From positions 3,782,001 through 3,846,000 of the forward strand of contig CP085323.1 of NCBI GenBank assembly GCA_022870745.1: a DNA stretch of 64,000 bases. The letters are read 5' to 3'. Position 1 is the stretch's first letter, and each line of letters begins with the position of its first letter. A model generated the notes under the pieces. That model did no database searches. It worked only from the letters and a program-made list of their open reading frames with translations, and was not told where the DNA came from. The stretch is from Silvibacterium acidisoli (GTDB lineage: Bacteria > Acidobacteriota > Terriglobia > Terriglobales > Acidobacteriaceae). Below are positions 32,576 through 40,454 of this stretch, piece by piece. Made by a program: the position numbers and the translations under genes.

Positions 32576-33994
32576 TCACGCGGCTATTTTTCGACCGGGT
32601 GGTAACAGCCCCAGCCATTGCCGGATCGCGGGAACTCTCGAAAAGATTGTTTTCTCGAGGATGACGATCAGGATGAGGGATTCCGCCATGGCCGGCAGGT
32701 AGATCGCGAGCGCGATGATGACTGCGGTAACCGTGAATGTCCAGCGCGGCCGGGTCAGCGGAATGGGCGCTCCGAGGACTCCGACGGCCCGGCGTCTCCA
32801 CCACAGCACGGCGGCGCTGAGGCACAGGGTCACCAGGCCCATGGCGGTGGCGACGCTCAGGATCTGGTTGGCGACCCCGAAGAGCTGACCTTCGTGTGCG
32901 GCGATGCCGACGCCCATGATGCGATCGATCCACATCCGCTGGCCGAAGTCCTGGCGGGAGAGGATGGCCCCGGTATGCGGATCCATCTGTGCGGTTGTGC
33001 GCAGCGGACGGTTCTGCGAGTCGGATCTCACTGTCCAGGGCCCGTGCGGCGTCATCGCGGGCATGACCAGCACCGGATAGGCGAGGTGCAGGCGGCTCGC
33101 GGCGGGCACGACGGTATTGAGCATGGCGTATCCGTCGGCGGACATTGCCATCATGGAATGGCCCATGTGCGCGGCGTGCTCTCCCGGCATCGCGGCCATA
33201 CTGGCCAGACTATTGTGGTTGAGAGCCTCGCGGGCCGCCGTCTCCGACGACCGGCCTGTCGTCCAGTCCTGGCGCGCGACCGCGGTTCCGGTGATGGCGC
33301 GTACTTTCTTGAAGTAGCCGCCCCAGCCCTTGGCCCAGGGTAGCCCGGTGAGCAGGAGAAAGAGCGCGAAGGCCGAGACCCAGATTCCGGTGACGGCATG
33401 AAGGTCGCGCCAGAAGATGCGGCTGCCCTGCCGGAAACGAACGTAGAGCACCCCGGCTAAGCGCGTCGATTGACGCGGCCACCATAGATAGAGCCCGCTG
33501 ACGAGCAGGACGATGGCCCAGGAGGCGGCCAACTCGACAATGCGCGAGCCGAAATCCCCGGCGAAGAGCTCGCCGTGCAGCCTAAGAACGATCTGCATGG
33601 GGCGCTTCTCTTCATTAATGACTTTGAGCACCTGGAGCGTGACCGGATTCACGTAGACGCGGTATTCGTTCTTGCCGATGCCGGTGATGACGCGGACGGC
33701 GTTGTCGGGGCTGGTGGGCAGCTCGTAATCGTGCAGCGTGGAGCCGGGAACGGCTTTGACCGCGGTCTCGGCGATCTGCGCGGGTGTGGCGCGTGGTCCA
33801 TTAAGGCTCAGATGGTCATAAGGCCGGTCGAGCCAGCGCTCGATCTGCGGTCTGAAAACATAGATCGAACCGGTACAGGCGAGCCAGATGACAAAAGGGA
33901 TGCAGAAGACTCCGGCATAAAAATGCCAGCGCCAGACGGTGCGATAGAGGCGGCGCGACTGTTCGTCTGCGCCCTGGGGCAATGGGGATTCCAT
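32576..33994 (-). CDS. PepSY-domain transmembrane protein (PiuB/PepSY_TM family)
   Basis: A 472-residue inner-membrane protein. Four or five hydrophobic helices are visible (WHFYAGVFCIPFVIWLACTG, SWAIVLLVSGLYLWWP, VSAFALFLLLTGLPWAKG, ILSVATAMGLVTLCLSAAVLW, TVTAVIIALAIYLPAMAESL). PepSY-like segments occupy the periplasmic loops (YRVYVNPVTLQVLKVINEE and AQMDPHTGAILSRQDFGQ). A His/Met-rich stretch, GEHAAHMGHSMMAMSADGYA, could bind copper or iron. Relatives take part in siderophore-linked iron reduction or metal uptake. It starts 61 bp after a Cys/His-rich exported protein gene on the same strand, so the pair is probably a metal-handling operon. Confidence 0.88.
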   Translation of the reverse strand: MESPLPQGADEQSRRLYRTVWRWHFYAGVFCIPFVIWLACTGSIYVFRPQIERWLDRPYDHLSLNGPRATPAQIAETAVKAVPGSTLHDYELPTSPDNAVRVITGIGKNEYRVYVNPVTLQVLKVINEEKRPMQIVLRLHGELFAGDFGSRIVELAASWAIVLLVSGLYLWWPRQSTRLAGVLYVRFRQGSRIFWRDLHAVTGIWVSAFALFLLLTGLPWAKGWGGYFKKVRAITGTAVARQDWTTGRSSETAAREALNHNSLASMAAMPGEHAAHMGHSMMAMSADGYAMLNTVVPAASRLHLAYPVLVMPAMTPHGPWTVRSDSQNRPLRTTAQMDPHTGAILSRQDFGQRMWIDRIMGVGIAAHEGQLFGVANQILSVATAMGLVTLCLSAAVLWWRRRAVGVLGAPIPLTRPRWTFTVTAVIIALAIYLPAMAESLILIVILEKTIFSRVPAIRQWLGLLPPGRKIAA

Positions 33995-34055
33995 GATTCT
34001 CTCCGTGTAGAAAGCAGGCTTGGTTCAGCGGCTCGTTCAGGCGCCGCAAAGGCAG

Positions 34056-34442
34056 CTAGCCCTGGAGAGAATCTGGCGGTCCGCGCTTCTGGCGGGCCCG
34101 GTCCTGGGACACGCGCTGTTGCGAGGCGGTCTGCGCGTGAACAGATGGGTGGTTGACGACAGAGGCGAAAATGGCCTGCGAGGCGGCGAGCCCGAAGTGA
34201 GGCAGGTGCGGAACGGCCGCCTGCGCCGGGCAGTACGGGCAGCTCTCGCGCGGAGCGCGCACGGATACCGTTGCGGATCCTGCTTCGGTCATCATGGCCA
34301 TGCAGTGATGCCGGCCGTCACGGCGGCAGCATGCAGGCAGCGTAGACGCGCTCATCGTCGTGGCCGCAAGAAGCGGCGCGGCGAAGGGCAGACCGAGCAG
34401 GGCCAGCAACGCAATGGCAAAAAGCTTACGCAATGGCTTCAT
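34056..34442 (-). CDS. Small Cys/His-rich exported protein, probable metal-binding partner of PepSY
   Basis: A 128-residue protein with a clear signal peptide (MKPLRKLFAIALLALLGLPF, cleavage near LLA). The mature chain contains PACCRRDGRHHCMAMM (CC, HHC and Met residues) and SCPYCP, both potential copper ligands, and then a polar basic C-terminal tail. I do not know a named family, but similar CCRRxGxHHC proteins accompany PepSY membrane proteins in this phylum as I recall. It lies 61 bp upstream of the PepSY gene on the same strand. Periplasmic metal binding or chaperoning is the likely role (inference from residues and context). Confidence 0.7.
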   Translation of the reverse strand: MKPLRKLFAIALLALLGLPFAAPLLAATTMSASTLPACCRRDGRHHCMAMMTEAGSATVSVRAPRESCPYCPAQAAVPHLPHFGLAASQAIFASVVNHPSVHAQTASQQRVSQDRARQKRGPPDSLQG

Positions 34443-34649
34443 TCAAGCATTGCGGATGGAATTGGGCAAGCCTGTCTTGAGAGCGCGGGAAATGTCTCCG
34501 GCTCTTGTCAGGCAGGACAATTTCTTTACAGATCCCGAACTGCTTATCGGAATGCTGGCCTGGAGCGAGATATTGTGGGAGCTTGTGCAAACGGCAGGCC
34601 GCGGCTTCATCCAAGCCAAGCCATGCCCTGCCAGTTATGTCGATACGAT

Positions 34650-34769
34650 CTAGTTAGCAGCGCTTAACCAGATCCTCGCAGCCTCTACCGCTTCAAATAC
34701 GGCTACAGCTGCAAGCACGATCTTCCACACACCAGCGTTGTTCTTGAACCAGTCGAAAATCGTAGGCAC
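34650..34769 (-). CDS. 39-residue single-span membrane protein (small ORF)
   Basis: A GTG-started ORF of 39 codons with AGGAGA upstream at a workable distance. The product runs MPTIFDWFKNNAGVWK, then a hydrophobic/amphipathic helix IVLAAVAVFEAVEAARIW, then LSAAN. It resembles small membrane-anchored regulators or type I toxin-like peptides in shape only; no relative is recognised. It is 145 bp downstream of the LDH/MDH-like gene on the same strand and upstream of the Cys/His-rich gene (207 bp). Support comes from the ribosome-binding site, the coherent helix and its stop, not from homology. Confidence 0.45.
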   Translation of the reverse strand: MPTIFDWFKNNAGVWKIVLAAVAVFEAVEAARIWLSAAN

Positions 34770-34914
34770 GCAATCAGTCTCCTGGGTTGGGATAGTGACT
34801 TCCGCAGCCTGAGGGCTGGCGAAGTCCTCATGCATGCAGTGTGCCGGATGCAGGCAGGGGCGGGCCTTGATAACGATCAACGAACGCGCAGGAATTGCGA
34901 GAGGATCGGAGAAT

Positions 34915-35991
34915 TCAGGATAGTGCGATCGCCTGATCGGGATGGGAGTACACGCTGCGCAGATAGTTGTCGATGGAACGCGCGGAACTCTCCACATGCA
35001 TCCGTTCGTCGGCTGTAAGCCTGGGCAGCGGTGCGGCGGTCCATCCTGCGCGTGTGAGGTGAATAGGAACGCCGCAGATTCCTTCGAGTCCGAGAGACTC
35101 GCCCTGGAGCGAAACCTGTCCGTGCACGCGGACGTGATGGTTCCTGATTGTCGCGGCGAGACAATGCAGGGTTGCATTCGCCGTAGCGTTCGGCGTCGAG
35201 TGCATGGTGTGGCCGGTGATCATGGGCTCGACCATAATGCGTGCATCGGGCAGCGCCTTTCGAGCGGCCTCGTAAGCCTCGGCGATCTCCTCGGCAAGAA
35301 GCAGTTCAGCGACCTGCTTTTGCAGGGCTATTACTCTGTCCATCAAAGGGCTGGCTGCGCTGAGGTCCTTCAACTGCGAGAGCACGCCGTGCAGCGCCGG
35401 ATCCATGAACTTAAGTTCGACGGTGCTCCAAAGGGGAACCATGGCCTGGCCGTGTTCGCCGAGCACGGAGGCCCGGATATCGTGGCGGCTGATTCCGAGA
35501 TCTTTGGCGATCGCACGCGCAAAGCGCAGCGAGTCCTGCTGCGCACCCATTCCAAAAACGCGATGCCGGCCCAGCCTGCTGGAGAGAACCTGTACCGCGA
35601 GTTCGACGGGATTGCTTACGACAATAAAGATGGACCCGGGTACATGTGCGGCGCATGCATCCGCGATCTGCTCGAAGATGGGAAGATTCGCAGAGCCCAG
35701 CAGGCGCCGGTCCATCGCCTTCGCCGAAATGGTGCCTCCCGCGCACACGACGACGATGTCTCCGTCCACGTCCTCTATCTCCGGGACTACTTCGATGTCG
35801 ACTCTCTCCTGGTCGAAGGCATCGAGCAGGTCGGTTCGGGTTGCAAGCAGCCTGGCGGTGCTTGCCGGCACGCCTCGACCTACAAGCTGCAGGCGGTCAT
35901 TCGCGCCGAGCAGATCGCTGCGAAGAATGTGAGTCGCCAGCGTGCTGCCGACAGCGCCCGAAGCGCCAATGATGGAAATGGAAATCGACAT
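34915..35991 (-). CDS. Lactate/malate dehydrogenase-family oxidoreductase (divergent paralogue)
   Basis: A 358-residue cytoplasmic protein. The start at 35991 follows GCGAGGACGAT (GAGG); the Met 13 codons earlier is less likely. The dinucleotide motif is IIGASGAVGST (residues 8-18). At the end of strand 2, where NAD-specific malate dehydrogenases have Asp (as in LLDVAEG of the mdh gene at 46858), this protein has LVGRG (Gly38-Arg39), which suggests NADP(H). The catalytic His is in LGEHGQAMVPLWS, and an Arg in FGMGAQQDSLRF fits the family. The C-terminal 50 residues extend beyond the usual length. The substrate is unknown; it is not a simple duplicate of the mdh below. Confidence 0.82.
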   Translation of the reverse strand: MSISISIIGASGAVGSTLATHILRSDLLGANDRLQLVGRGVPASTARLLATRTDLLDAFDQERVDIEVVPEIEDVDGDIVVVCAGGTISAKAMDRRLLGSANLPIFEQIADACAAHVPGSIFIVVSNPVELAVQVLSSRLGRHRVFGMGAQQDSLRFARAIAKDLGISRHDIRASVLGEHGQAMVPLWSTVELKFMDPALHGVLSQLKDLSAASPLMDRVIALQKQVAELLLAEEIAEAYEAARKALPDARIMVEPMITGHTMHSTPNATANATLHCLAATIRNHHVRVHGQVSLQGESLGLEGICGVPIHLTRAGWTAAPLPRLTADERMHVESSARSIDNYLRSVYSHPDQAIALS

Positions 35992-36155
35992 ATCGTCCTC
36001 GCGGAGGAGTAAGTATCCGGTATCTGCCAAGACCTTAGAAGATACGCAGCGAAGAAGAAACAGGAATCACTACACAGAGGACCGTGTGGTTCCACATGGC
36101 CGCTGTGTGAGCAAGTCTGGTGTTTCGAATTTGAGACATAAGAGGGAAGATATTT

Positions 36156-36185
36156 CCACATCTCAAAAGCGAGATATGGGTACCC
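36156..36185 (+). repeat. Intergenic hairpin repeat, family A, subtype i variant (copy 9)
   Basis: The arms CCACATCTC and GAGATATGG pair with one mismatch, followed by the altered tail GTACCC. It lies between the divergent LDH-like and TetR genes. Confidence 0.75.
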
Positions 36186-36224
36186 GGTGGGCCGCCTGTC
36201 CCCGGTTTAGCCGGGCGTGGAAGA

Positions 36225-36791
36225 ATGGAGGACATGCCATCCAAGAGAAAAGGGAACAAGCGGGACGCCATTCTGGACGCGATGCTTGATGTTGTGGTGG
36301 AGCGGGGCTTCCATGAGGCTCCGATGTCGCTCATCGCAGAACGTTCGGGCGCGAGCACAGGAGTGATCTATCACCACTTCGCGAGCAAGGAAGAGATCAT
36401 ACAGGCCGTGTATGAGCGGACCCGCCTGCTGAAGACGGAGGAATTTCTTAAAGGCTACTCGCCTGAGATGGATGCGAGGGATGCGTTTCTTCACGTGTGG
36501 GCGAATTGCTATGAGTTTTATCGAAAGCACCCTCGCGAGATGCGCTTCATGGAGCAGTACGCGCTTGCCGGCTTTCCCTGCGTTTCGGATCCGAAGGCCG
36601 CGGAAAACCAATTCTTCCGGCGTTTTCAGAGTCGTGCGAAGGGCGGCGTTCTGAAAGACTGGCCGCAGGAGATTTTGCAGGAGATGACGCTCGGGCTGGT
36701 AGCGCGGCTTGCCCAGAGTCCTCGCAAATGGAAGCCAGCTACCTTGCGCGAGGTCGCGGAACAGACGTGGGAGTCAGTCAAGGCAGATTAA
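36225..36791 (+). CDS. TetR-family transcriptional regulator
   Basis: A 188-residue repressor. Residues 12-58 form the N-terminal helix-turn-helix (DAILDAMLDVVVERGFHEAP, then SLIAERSGASTGVIYHHFAS), followed by a helical ligand-binding domain (residues 70-185) with a long FYRKHPREMRFMEQYA segment. The start is given at 36225; the Met three codons later is almost equally likely because neither has ideal spacing. Its stop is 40 bp from the next gene, a reductase, and a 10-bp palindrome CGAACGTTCG (extended 36798-36812) lies between them, right at that gene's promoter. It is therefore the probable repressor of the reductase. The ligand is unknown. Confidence 0.9.
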   Translation: MEDMPSKRKGNKRDAILDAMLDVVVERGFHEAPMSLIAERSGASTGVIYHHFASKEEIIQAVYERTRLLKTEEFLKGYSPEMDARDAFLHVWANCYEFYRKHPREMRFMEQYALAGFPCVSDPKAAENQFFRRFQSRAKGGVLKDWPQEILQEMTLGLVARLAQSPRKWKPATLREVAEQTWESVKAD

Positions 36792-36796
36792 AAACA

Positions 36797-36825
36797 GAAC
36801 GAACGTTCGGTTTGTCCTGTATAGT
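36797..36825 (+). promoter_or_regulatory. TetR operator and leaderless promoter of the reductase gene
   Basis: The palindrome AACGAACGTTCGGTT (36798-36812; perfect core CGAACGTTCG) sits in the -35/-10 spacer, and the -10 TATAGT at 36820-36825 ends 6 bp before the ATG at 36832. The transcript would start at or next to the start codon. Repressor binding would block RNA polymerase. Confidence 0.6.
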
Positions 36826-36831
36826 TTTCTC

Positions 36832-37872
36832 ATGAGTGAAGACCTTGTACTCGTTACGGGTGGCTCGGGCTTTGTCGCGGCGCACTGCATCGTGCAGCTG
36901 CTGAACGCAGGCTATCGGGTCAGAACTACGGTGCGTTCGCTGGCGCGCGAAAAAGATGTGCGGGCGATGATCCGTGAGGGCGGAGCCGGGAGCGCGGAGA
37001 AGCTGTCATTCGCAGCTGCCGATCTGATGGCCGATGAAGGCTGGCTCGAAGCAGCGCAGGGATGCAGATATGTGCTGCATGTAGCGTCACCCTTTCCGGC
37101 GGCGGTTCCGAAACATGAAGATGAGTTGATCGTCCCCGCACGTGAAGGCACCCTGAGGGTGCTGCGCGCTGCTCGCGATGCTGGCGTGAAGCGGGTGGTG
37201 GTGACCTCATCGTTCGCGGCGATCGGCTACGGTCATCCGGCGCAGGATGCACCTTTTGACGAGACGATCTGGACAAACGTCGGCGATCCGAAAGTGAGCG
37301 CGTACGCGAAGTCGAAGACACTGGCGGAAAGGGCGGCGTGGGAGTTCATCGCCACGGAGGGCCGGGGACTGGAGCTTTCGGTGGTCAATCCAGTCGGCGT
37401 CTTCGGGCCTGCGCTGGGCGCGGACTACGCGACATCCATCATGCTGGTGCAGCGCATGATGGATGGATTCCCGGCGTGTCCACGGATCTCGGTCGGCCTG
37501 GTCGACGTACGCGATGTTGCCTCATTGCATCTGCTGGCGATGACCGATCCTGCAGCGAACGGGGAACGCTTTCTTGCCGTAGCTGAAGACTTCATCTCGT
37601 TGCTTGATGTCGCGAAGATTCTGAAGAGGCGCATGGGTGAGTCGGCAAGGCGAGTGCCTACGAGGGAGGCTCCCAACTGGTTGCTGCGCGTGGGTGCGCT
37701 TTTCGATCCGAGCGTCAGAGGGATTCTGCCGGAGCTGGGCAAGAAGAAGAATGCGACGAGCGCCAAGGCTCAGCGCGTGCTTGGTTGGAGGCCCCGTTCC
37801 AATGAGGAGTCGGTGGTTGCTTCTGCTGAAAGCCTTGTCAGGCTTGGGTTGTTGAAGGATAGCAAGCGCTGA
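36832..37872 (+). CDS. NAD(P)-dependent epimerase/dihydroflavonol-reductase-like SDR
   Basis: A 346-residue extended SDR. The start at 36832 is supported by the -10 element just upstream and by alignment; an earlier Met would read through the operator. The cofactor motif is LVTGGSGFVAAHCIVQ (residues 7-22; TGGxGF), followed by the dihydroflavonol-reductase-like signature YVLHVASPFP, TSSFAAIGYG, and the catalytic YAKSK (YxxxK). The group reduces aldehydes, ketones or flavonoid-like compounds with NADPH, often under TetR control. The upstream regulator and operator suggest induction by a toxic carbonyl compound (inference). It converges with a DHA2 transporter gene; one family A repeat separates them. 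Confidence 0.88.
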   Translation: MSEDLVLVTGGSGFVAAHCIVQLLNAGYRVRTTVRSLAREKDVRAMIREGGAGSAEKLSFAAADLMADEGWLEAAQGCRYVLHVASPFPAAVPKHEDELIVPAREGTLRVLRAARDAGVKRVVVTSSFAAIGYGHPAQDAPFDETIWTNVGDPKVSAYAKSKTLAERAAWEFIATEGRGLELSVVNPVGVFGPALGADYATSIMLVQRMMDGFPACPRISVGLVDVRDVASLHLLAMTDPAANGERFLAVAEDFISLLDVAKILKRRMGESARRVPTREAPNWLLRVGALFDPSVRGILPELGKKKNATSAKAQRVLGWRPRSNEESVVASAESLVRLGLLKDSKR

Positions 37873-37883
37873 TTGTGGCTGTT

Positions 37884-37922
37884 CCCCACTCAAGCCCAAA
37901 GGCGGGCTTGAATGGGCCACCC
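37884..37922 (+). repeat. Intergenic hairpin repeat, family A, subtype ii (copy 10)
   Basis: The arms CCCACTCAAGCC and GGCTTGAATGGG pair with one mismatch around CAAAGGCG, followed by the tail GCCACCC. It lies between convergent genes. Confidence 0.85.
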
Positions 37923-37937
37923 GTCGTTTGTTGTGGC

Positions 37938-39542
37938 TTAGTGTCCCATCGATTCTTCGGGCGCGGCTTTTCTCGGTGGCGGCTTGCGCATGATGAAGGG
38001 TAGCGGGATGAGGCAGGCGATCATCACGCTGAGAGCCCAGAAGGCGTTCTGGTAGCTGAGCATAGAGGATTGCCGCAGCAGAGTTTGCCAGGCGCGGCCC
38101 ACGGCGAGTTGCTGAGCGGAGTCGGCGGTGTGGCCGAGCTTTATCAGCGCGTTCTTCGTGGTGTCGAGGTAGAGCATGTATCGCGTTCCACCGGCGACGA
38201 CGTGCGAGCCGAGTGTCTGCTGGTGGGTCTGCTGGGTGCGCTGCAGGAAAGTGGTCAGCATGGCGGTGCCGACCGATCCGCCGAGGTTGCGGGCGAAATT
38301 CGAGAAGCTGGAGATCTGGTTGTTCTTATCGCGCGGCACGCCCACGTAGTTCAGCGTGCTGATGGGGATGAAGATCAGCGACAGGCCCATCACCTGGAGG
38401 CTGCGCATGATGACGATTTCACTGAAGCTGGCGTCGAGATCGAGCCGTGTGAGGTTGTAGAGGCCGAGCGCAGTGACGGTGTATCCGATGGCGACGAGCA
38501 TGCGCGCGTCTTTCACCTTGCCGACCAGCCGCCCGGCGACCGGCATCATGAACATGAGAACCACCGCTCCCGGTGACAGAGCCATGCCTGCGCGCTCGGC
38601 GGTGTAGCCCATCAGTGATTGCAGGAACTGCGGAATAAGTACCGTCGAGCCGAACAGCACCATGCCGAGAACGAACTGCAGGAAGACGGCGGTGCCGAAG
38701 TTGCGATTCCTGAGCAGCTTGAGATCGACGATGGGGTCGGGATGCCGCCACTCCCACCAGACGAAGAAGATGAGCGTGACTGCGGCAAGAATGGCGAAGG
38801 TGGTGATCATCTGATCGCCGAACCAGTCCTTCTCCTGACCCTTGTCGAGCACGAATTCGAGGCAGCCGACGCCGGTGGCGACGAGGCCGAGGCCGGTGAA
38901 GTCGACGGACTTCTTCTGTAACTGCTGCTGTTTCTTTTCTTCGATGAGATACGGCGGGTCTTCGACGAGGCGGTTGCTCAGGTAGAGCGAGAGCAGGCCG
39001 ACGGGCAGGTTGATGAAGAAGATCCAGTGCCAGTTGAAGTTGTCGGTAATCCATCCGCCTAATGTGGGACCGATGGCCGGCGCGCAGACTACTGCCATGC
39101 CGTAGACGGCAAAGGCCTGCCCTCGTTTCTCGATGGGGAAGGTGTCAGCGAGGATGGCCTGTTCGCTTGGCGCCAGTCCGCCGCCTCCGATGCCCTGGAG
39201 CACGCGAGCGAGGATAAGAAAGGGAAGCGTGGGTGCAACGCCGCAGAGCAACGAGCAGGCAGTGAACAGGATGACGCAGCTCATGTAGAAGCGCTTGCGT
39301 CCCATGCGTGCCATCAGCCATCCGGAGATGGGAAGAATGACGGCGCTCGAAACCAGGTAGCTGGTCAGCACCCAGGTGGCTTCGTCCTGGCTGGCGCCGA
39401 GCGACCCGGCGATGTGCGGTAAGGCTACGTTGGCGATGGAGGTATCGAGCACCTCCATAAAAGTGGCGAGGGTGACGGTTAACGCGATCGCCCAGGGATT
39501 GTGGCTGGGCTTCCAGTCATGAAAATTTGCTGACGGCGGCAA
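37938..39542 (-). CDS. DHA2-family MFS efflux permease (EmrB-like)
   Basis: A 534-residue inner-membrane transporter with fourteen helices. The DHA2 signature is FMEVLDTSIANVALPHIAGS in helix 1, motif A is GWLMARMGRKRFYMS, and motif C-like VVCAPAIGPTLGGWITDNF follows RGQAFAVYG. A central cytoplasmic loop (EEKKQQQLQKKSVDF) separates helices 6 and 7. EmrB-like pumps form tripartite systems with an EmrA adaptor and an outer-membrane channel, but no emrA or tolC gene is adjacent here. It therefore either works alone or with partners elsewhere. Distinct from the two other DHA2 genes in the window, which are closer to QacA. Confidence 0.92.
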   Translation of the reverse strand: MPPSANFHDWKPSHNPWAIALTVTLATFMEVLDTSIANVALPHIAGSLGASQDEATWVLTSYLVSSAVILPISGWLMARMGRKRFYMSCVILFTACSLLCGVAPTLPFLILARVLQGIGGGGLAPSEQAILADTFPIEKRGQAFAVYGMAVVCAPAIGPTLGGWITDNFNWHWIFFINLPVGLLSLYLSNRLVEDPPYLIEEKKQQQLQKKSVDFTGLGLVATGVGCLEFVLDKGQEKDWFGDQMITTFAILAAVTLIFFVWWEWRHPDPIVDLKLLRNRNFGTAVFLQFVLGMVLFGSTVLIPQFLQSLMGYTAERAGMALSPGAVVLMFMMPVAGRLVGKVKDARMLVAIGYTVTALGLYNLTRLDLDASFSEIVIMRSLQVMGLSLIFIPISTLNYVGVPRDKNNQISSFSNFARNLGGSVGTAMLTTFLQRTQQTHQQTLGSHVVAGGTRYMLYLDTTKNALIKLGHTADSAQQLAVGRAWQTLLRQSSMLSYQNAFWALSVMIACLIPLPFIMRKPPPRKAAPEESMGH

Positions 39543-39842
39543 CGGTTCCTACTGCTCCAACACTGTGATTGTGTCAGTCTGAAGTTGGTTTGAGCGATGG
39601 GCATTGGATGTTTTACCGATGGCGCCGATGCAGGAAATTTTTTGCGGCTAAGATCGGCGACAGATGTGCTTTAACCATCTGTGATTCGAACCAGCCCAGA
39701 CCGATGCTGATCGCCTGAGGTCTTTCTTTCAATTTGCTTCAATTCTGATACGCTGCACATGCCATAGGCCCTCTTATCTGGATTGCGACTTTAGGACAGG
39801 GGCGGGTCCTGTTATGCCGCCTGAATAGCGAGCGGAGGTTTC
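39543..39842. other. 300-bp intergenic stretch with one hairpin; no gene seen
   Basis: Comparatively AT-rich. ACAGATG (39660-39666) and CATCTGT (39676-39682) form a perfect 7-bp hairpin with a 9-base loop. GATTCGAACC next to it resembles a tRNA T-arm, but no tRNA fold could be built. The stretch ends with the GGAGG of the next gene. Confidence 0.5.
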
Positions 39843-40424
39843 ATGTCTCTCTTCACCTACGGGATGCTGTTGCTTCAGGCAATAACGCTTCTAACAATCG
39901 GCTGGATGATTAAACAATATTTCCCTTCCTACTTCTCCGAAAAAGGAAAAAATCTTGCTACGAAAGAAGATATTGGCCGCATCACGGCGGAAGTGGAGAA
40001 AGTGCGGCTCGTCTATGCAACTGATCTGGAGACGACCAAGAACGAACTGCAGCGGGGAATCGAGCGTACAAGACACGATCTATCGCTAGCCCTGGAAGCT
40101 TCGAACCGGTACGAGAATTTAAGAGTGCAGGCCTATGTCGACTTTGTTCGGGCCGTGGGCGGATTGGCCGTGTCCCAGCGTAACGAGGATGCATCGGAAG
40201 AGCGAAGGTATTCAGCACAAGTTGCCGAAGCGAAGGTCCGGATTGCTATCTACGGAAGCAAGGAGGTCGCGGAACAGTTGGGGTATTTCTTTGCGAAGTA
40301 TGGCGCGTTGACGAGTCAGGAAGCGATGCTTTCCTTCATGAACGCTATCCAGCAAATGCGCGAAGAGAGTGTTTTGCCATCCGAACAGGTAGAAACGAAC
40401 GTCATCGGCCAACTGCTGTTTTGA
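39843..40424 (+). CDS. Membrane-anchored coiled-coil protein of unknown function
   Basis: A 193-residue protein with one N-terminal membrane segment (LLLQAITLLTIGWMIKQYF, about residues 9-27), followed by a long helical region with coiled-coil character (NLATKEDIGRITAEVEKVR; ELQRGIERTRHDLSLALEAS; then YENLRVQAYVDFVRAV). Similar ATKEDI-E-I-coil proteins occur widely in bacteria as orphan genes. GCGGAGG precedes the start at a good distance. It looks less GC-rich than its neighbours and lies alone between two leftward operons, so it could be acquired. No catalytic motif is seen; the role is unknown. Confidence 0.7.
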   Translation: MSLFTYGMLLLQAITLLTIGWMIKQYFPSYFSEKGKNLATKEDIGRITAEVEKVRLVYATDLETTKNELQRGIERTRHDLSLALEASNRYENLRVQAYVDFVRAVGGLAVSQRNEDASEERRYSAQVAEAKVRIAIYGSKEVAEQLGYFFAKYGALTSQEAMLSFMNAIQQMREESVLPSEQVETNVIGQLLF

Positions 40425-40454
40425 AAAGCACTAAGGCTGCGCGCTACCGTGGTC

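Noticed and set aside
34942-36012. 356-residue frame opposite the LDH/MDH-like gene
   Set aside because: Cys/Arg/Gly-rich composition without domains and complete overlap with a clear dehydrogenase.
39670-39700. GATTCGAACC, which resembles a tRNA T-arm
   Set aside because: No matching 5-bp T-stem, acceptor, D or anticodon stem could be built on either strand.
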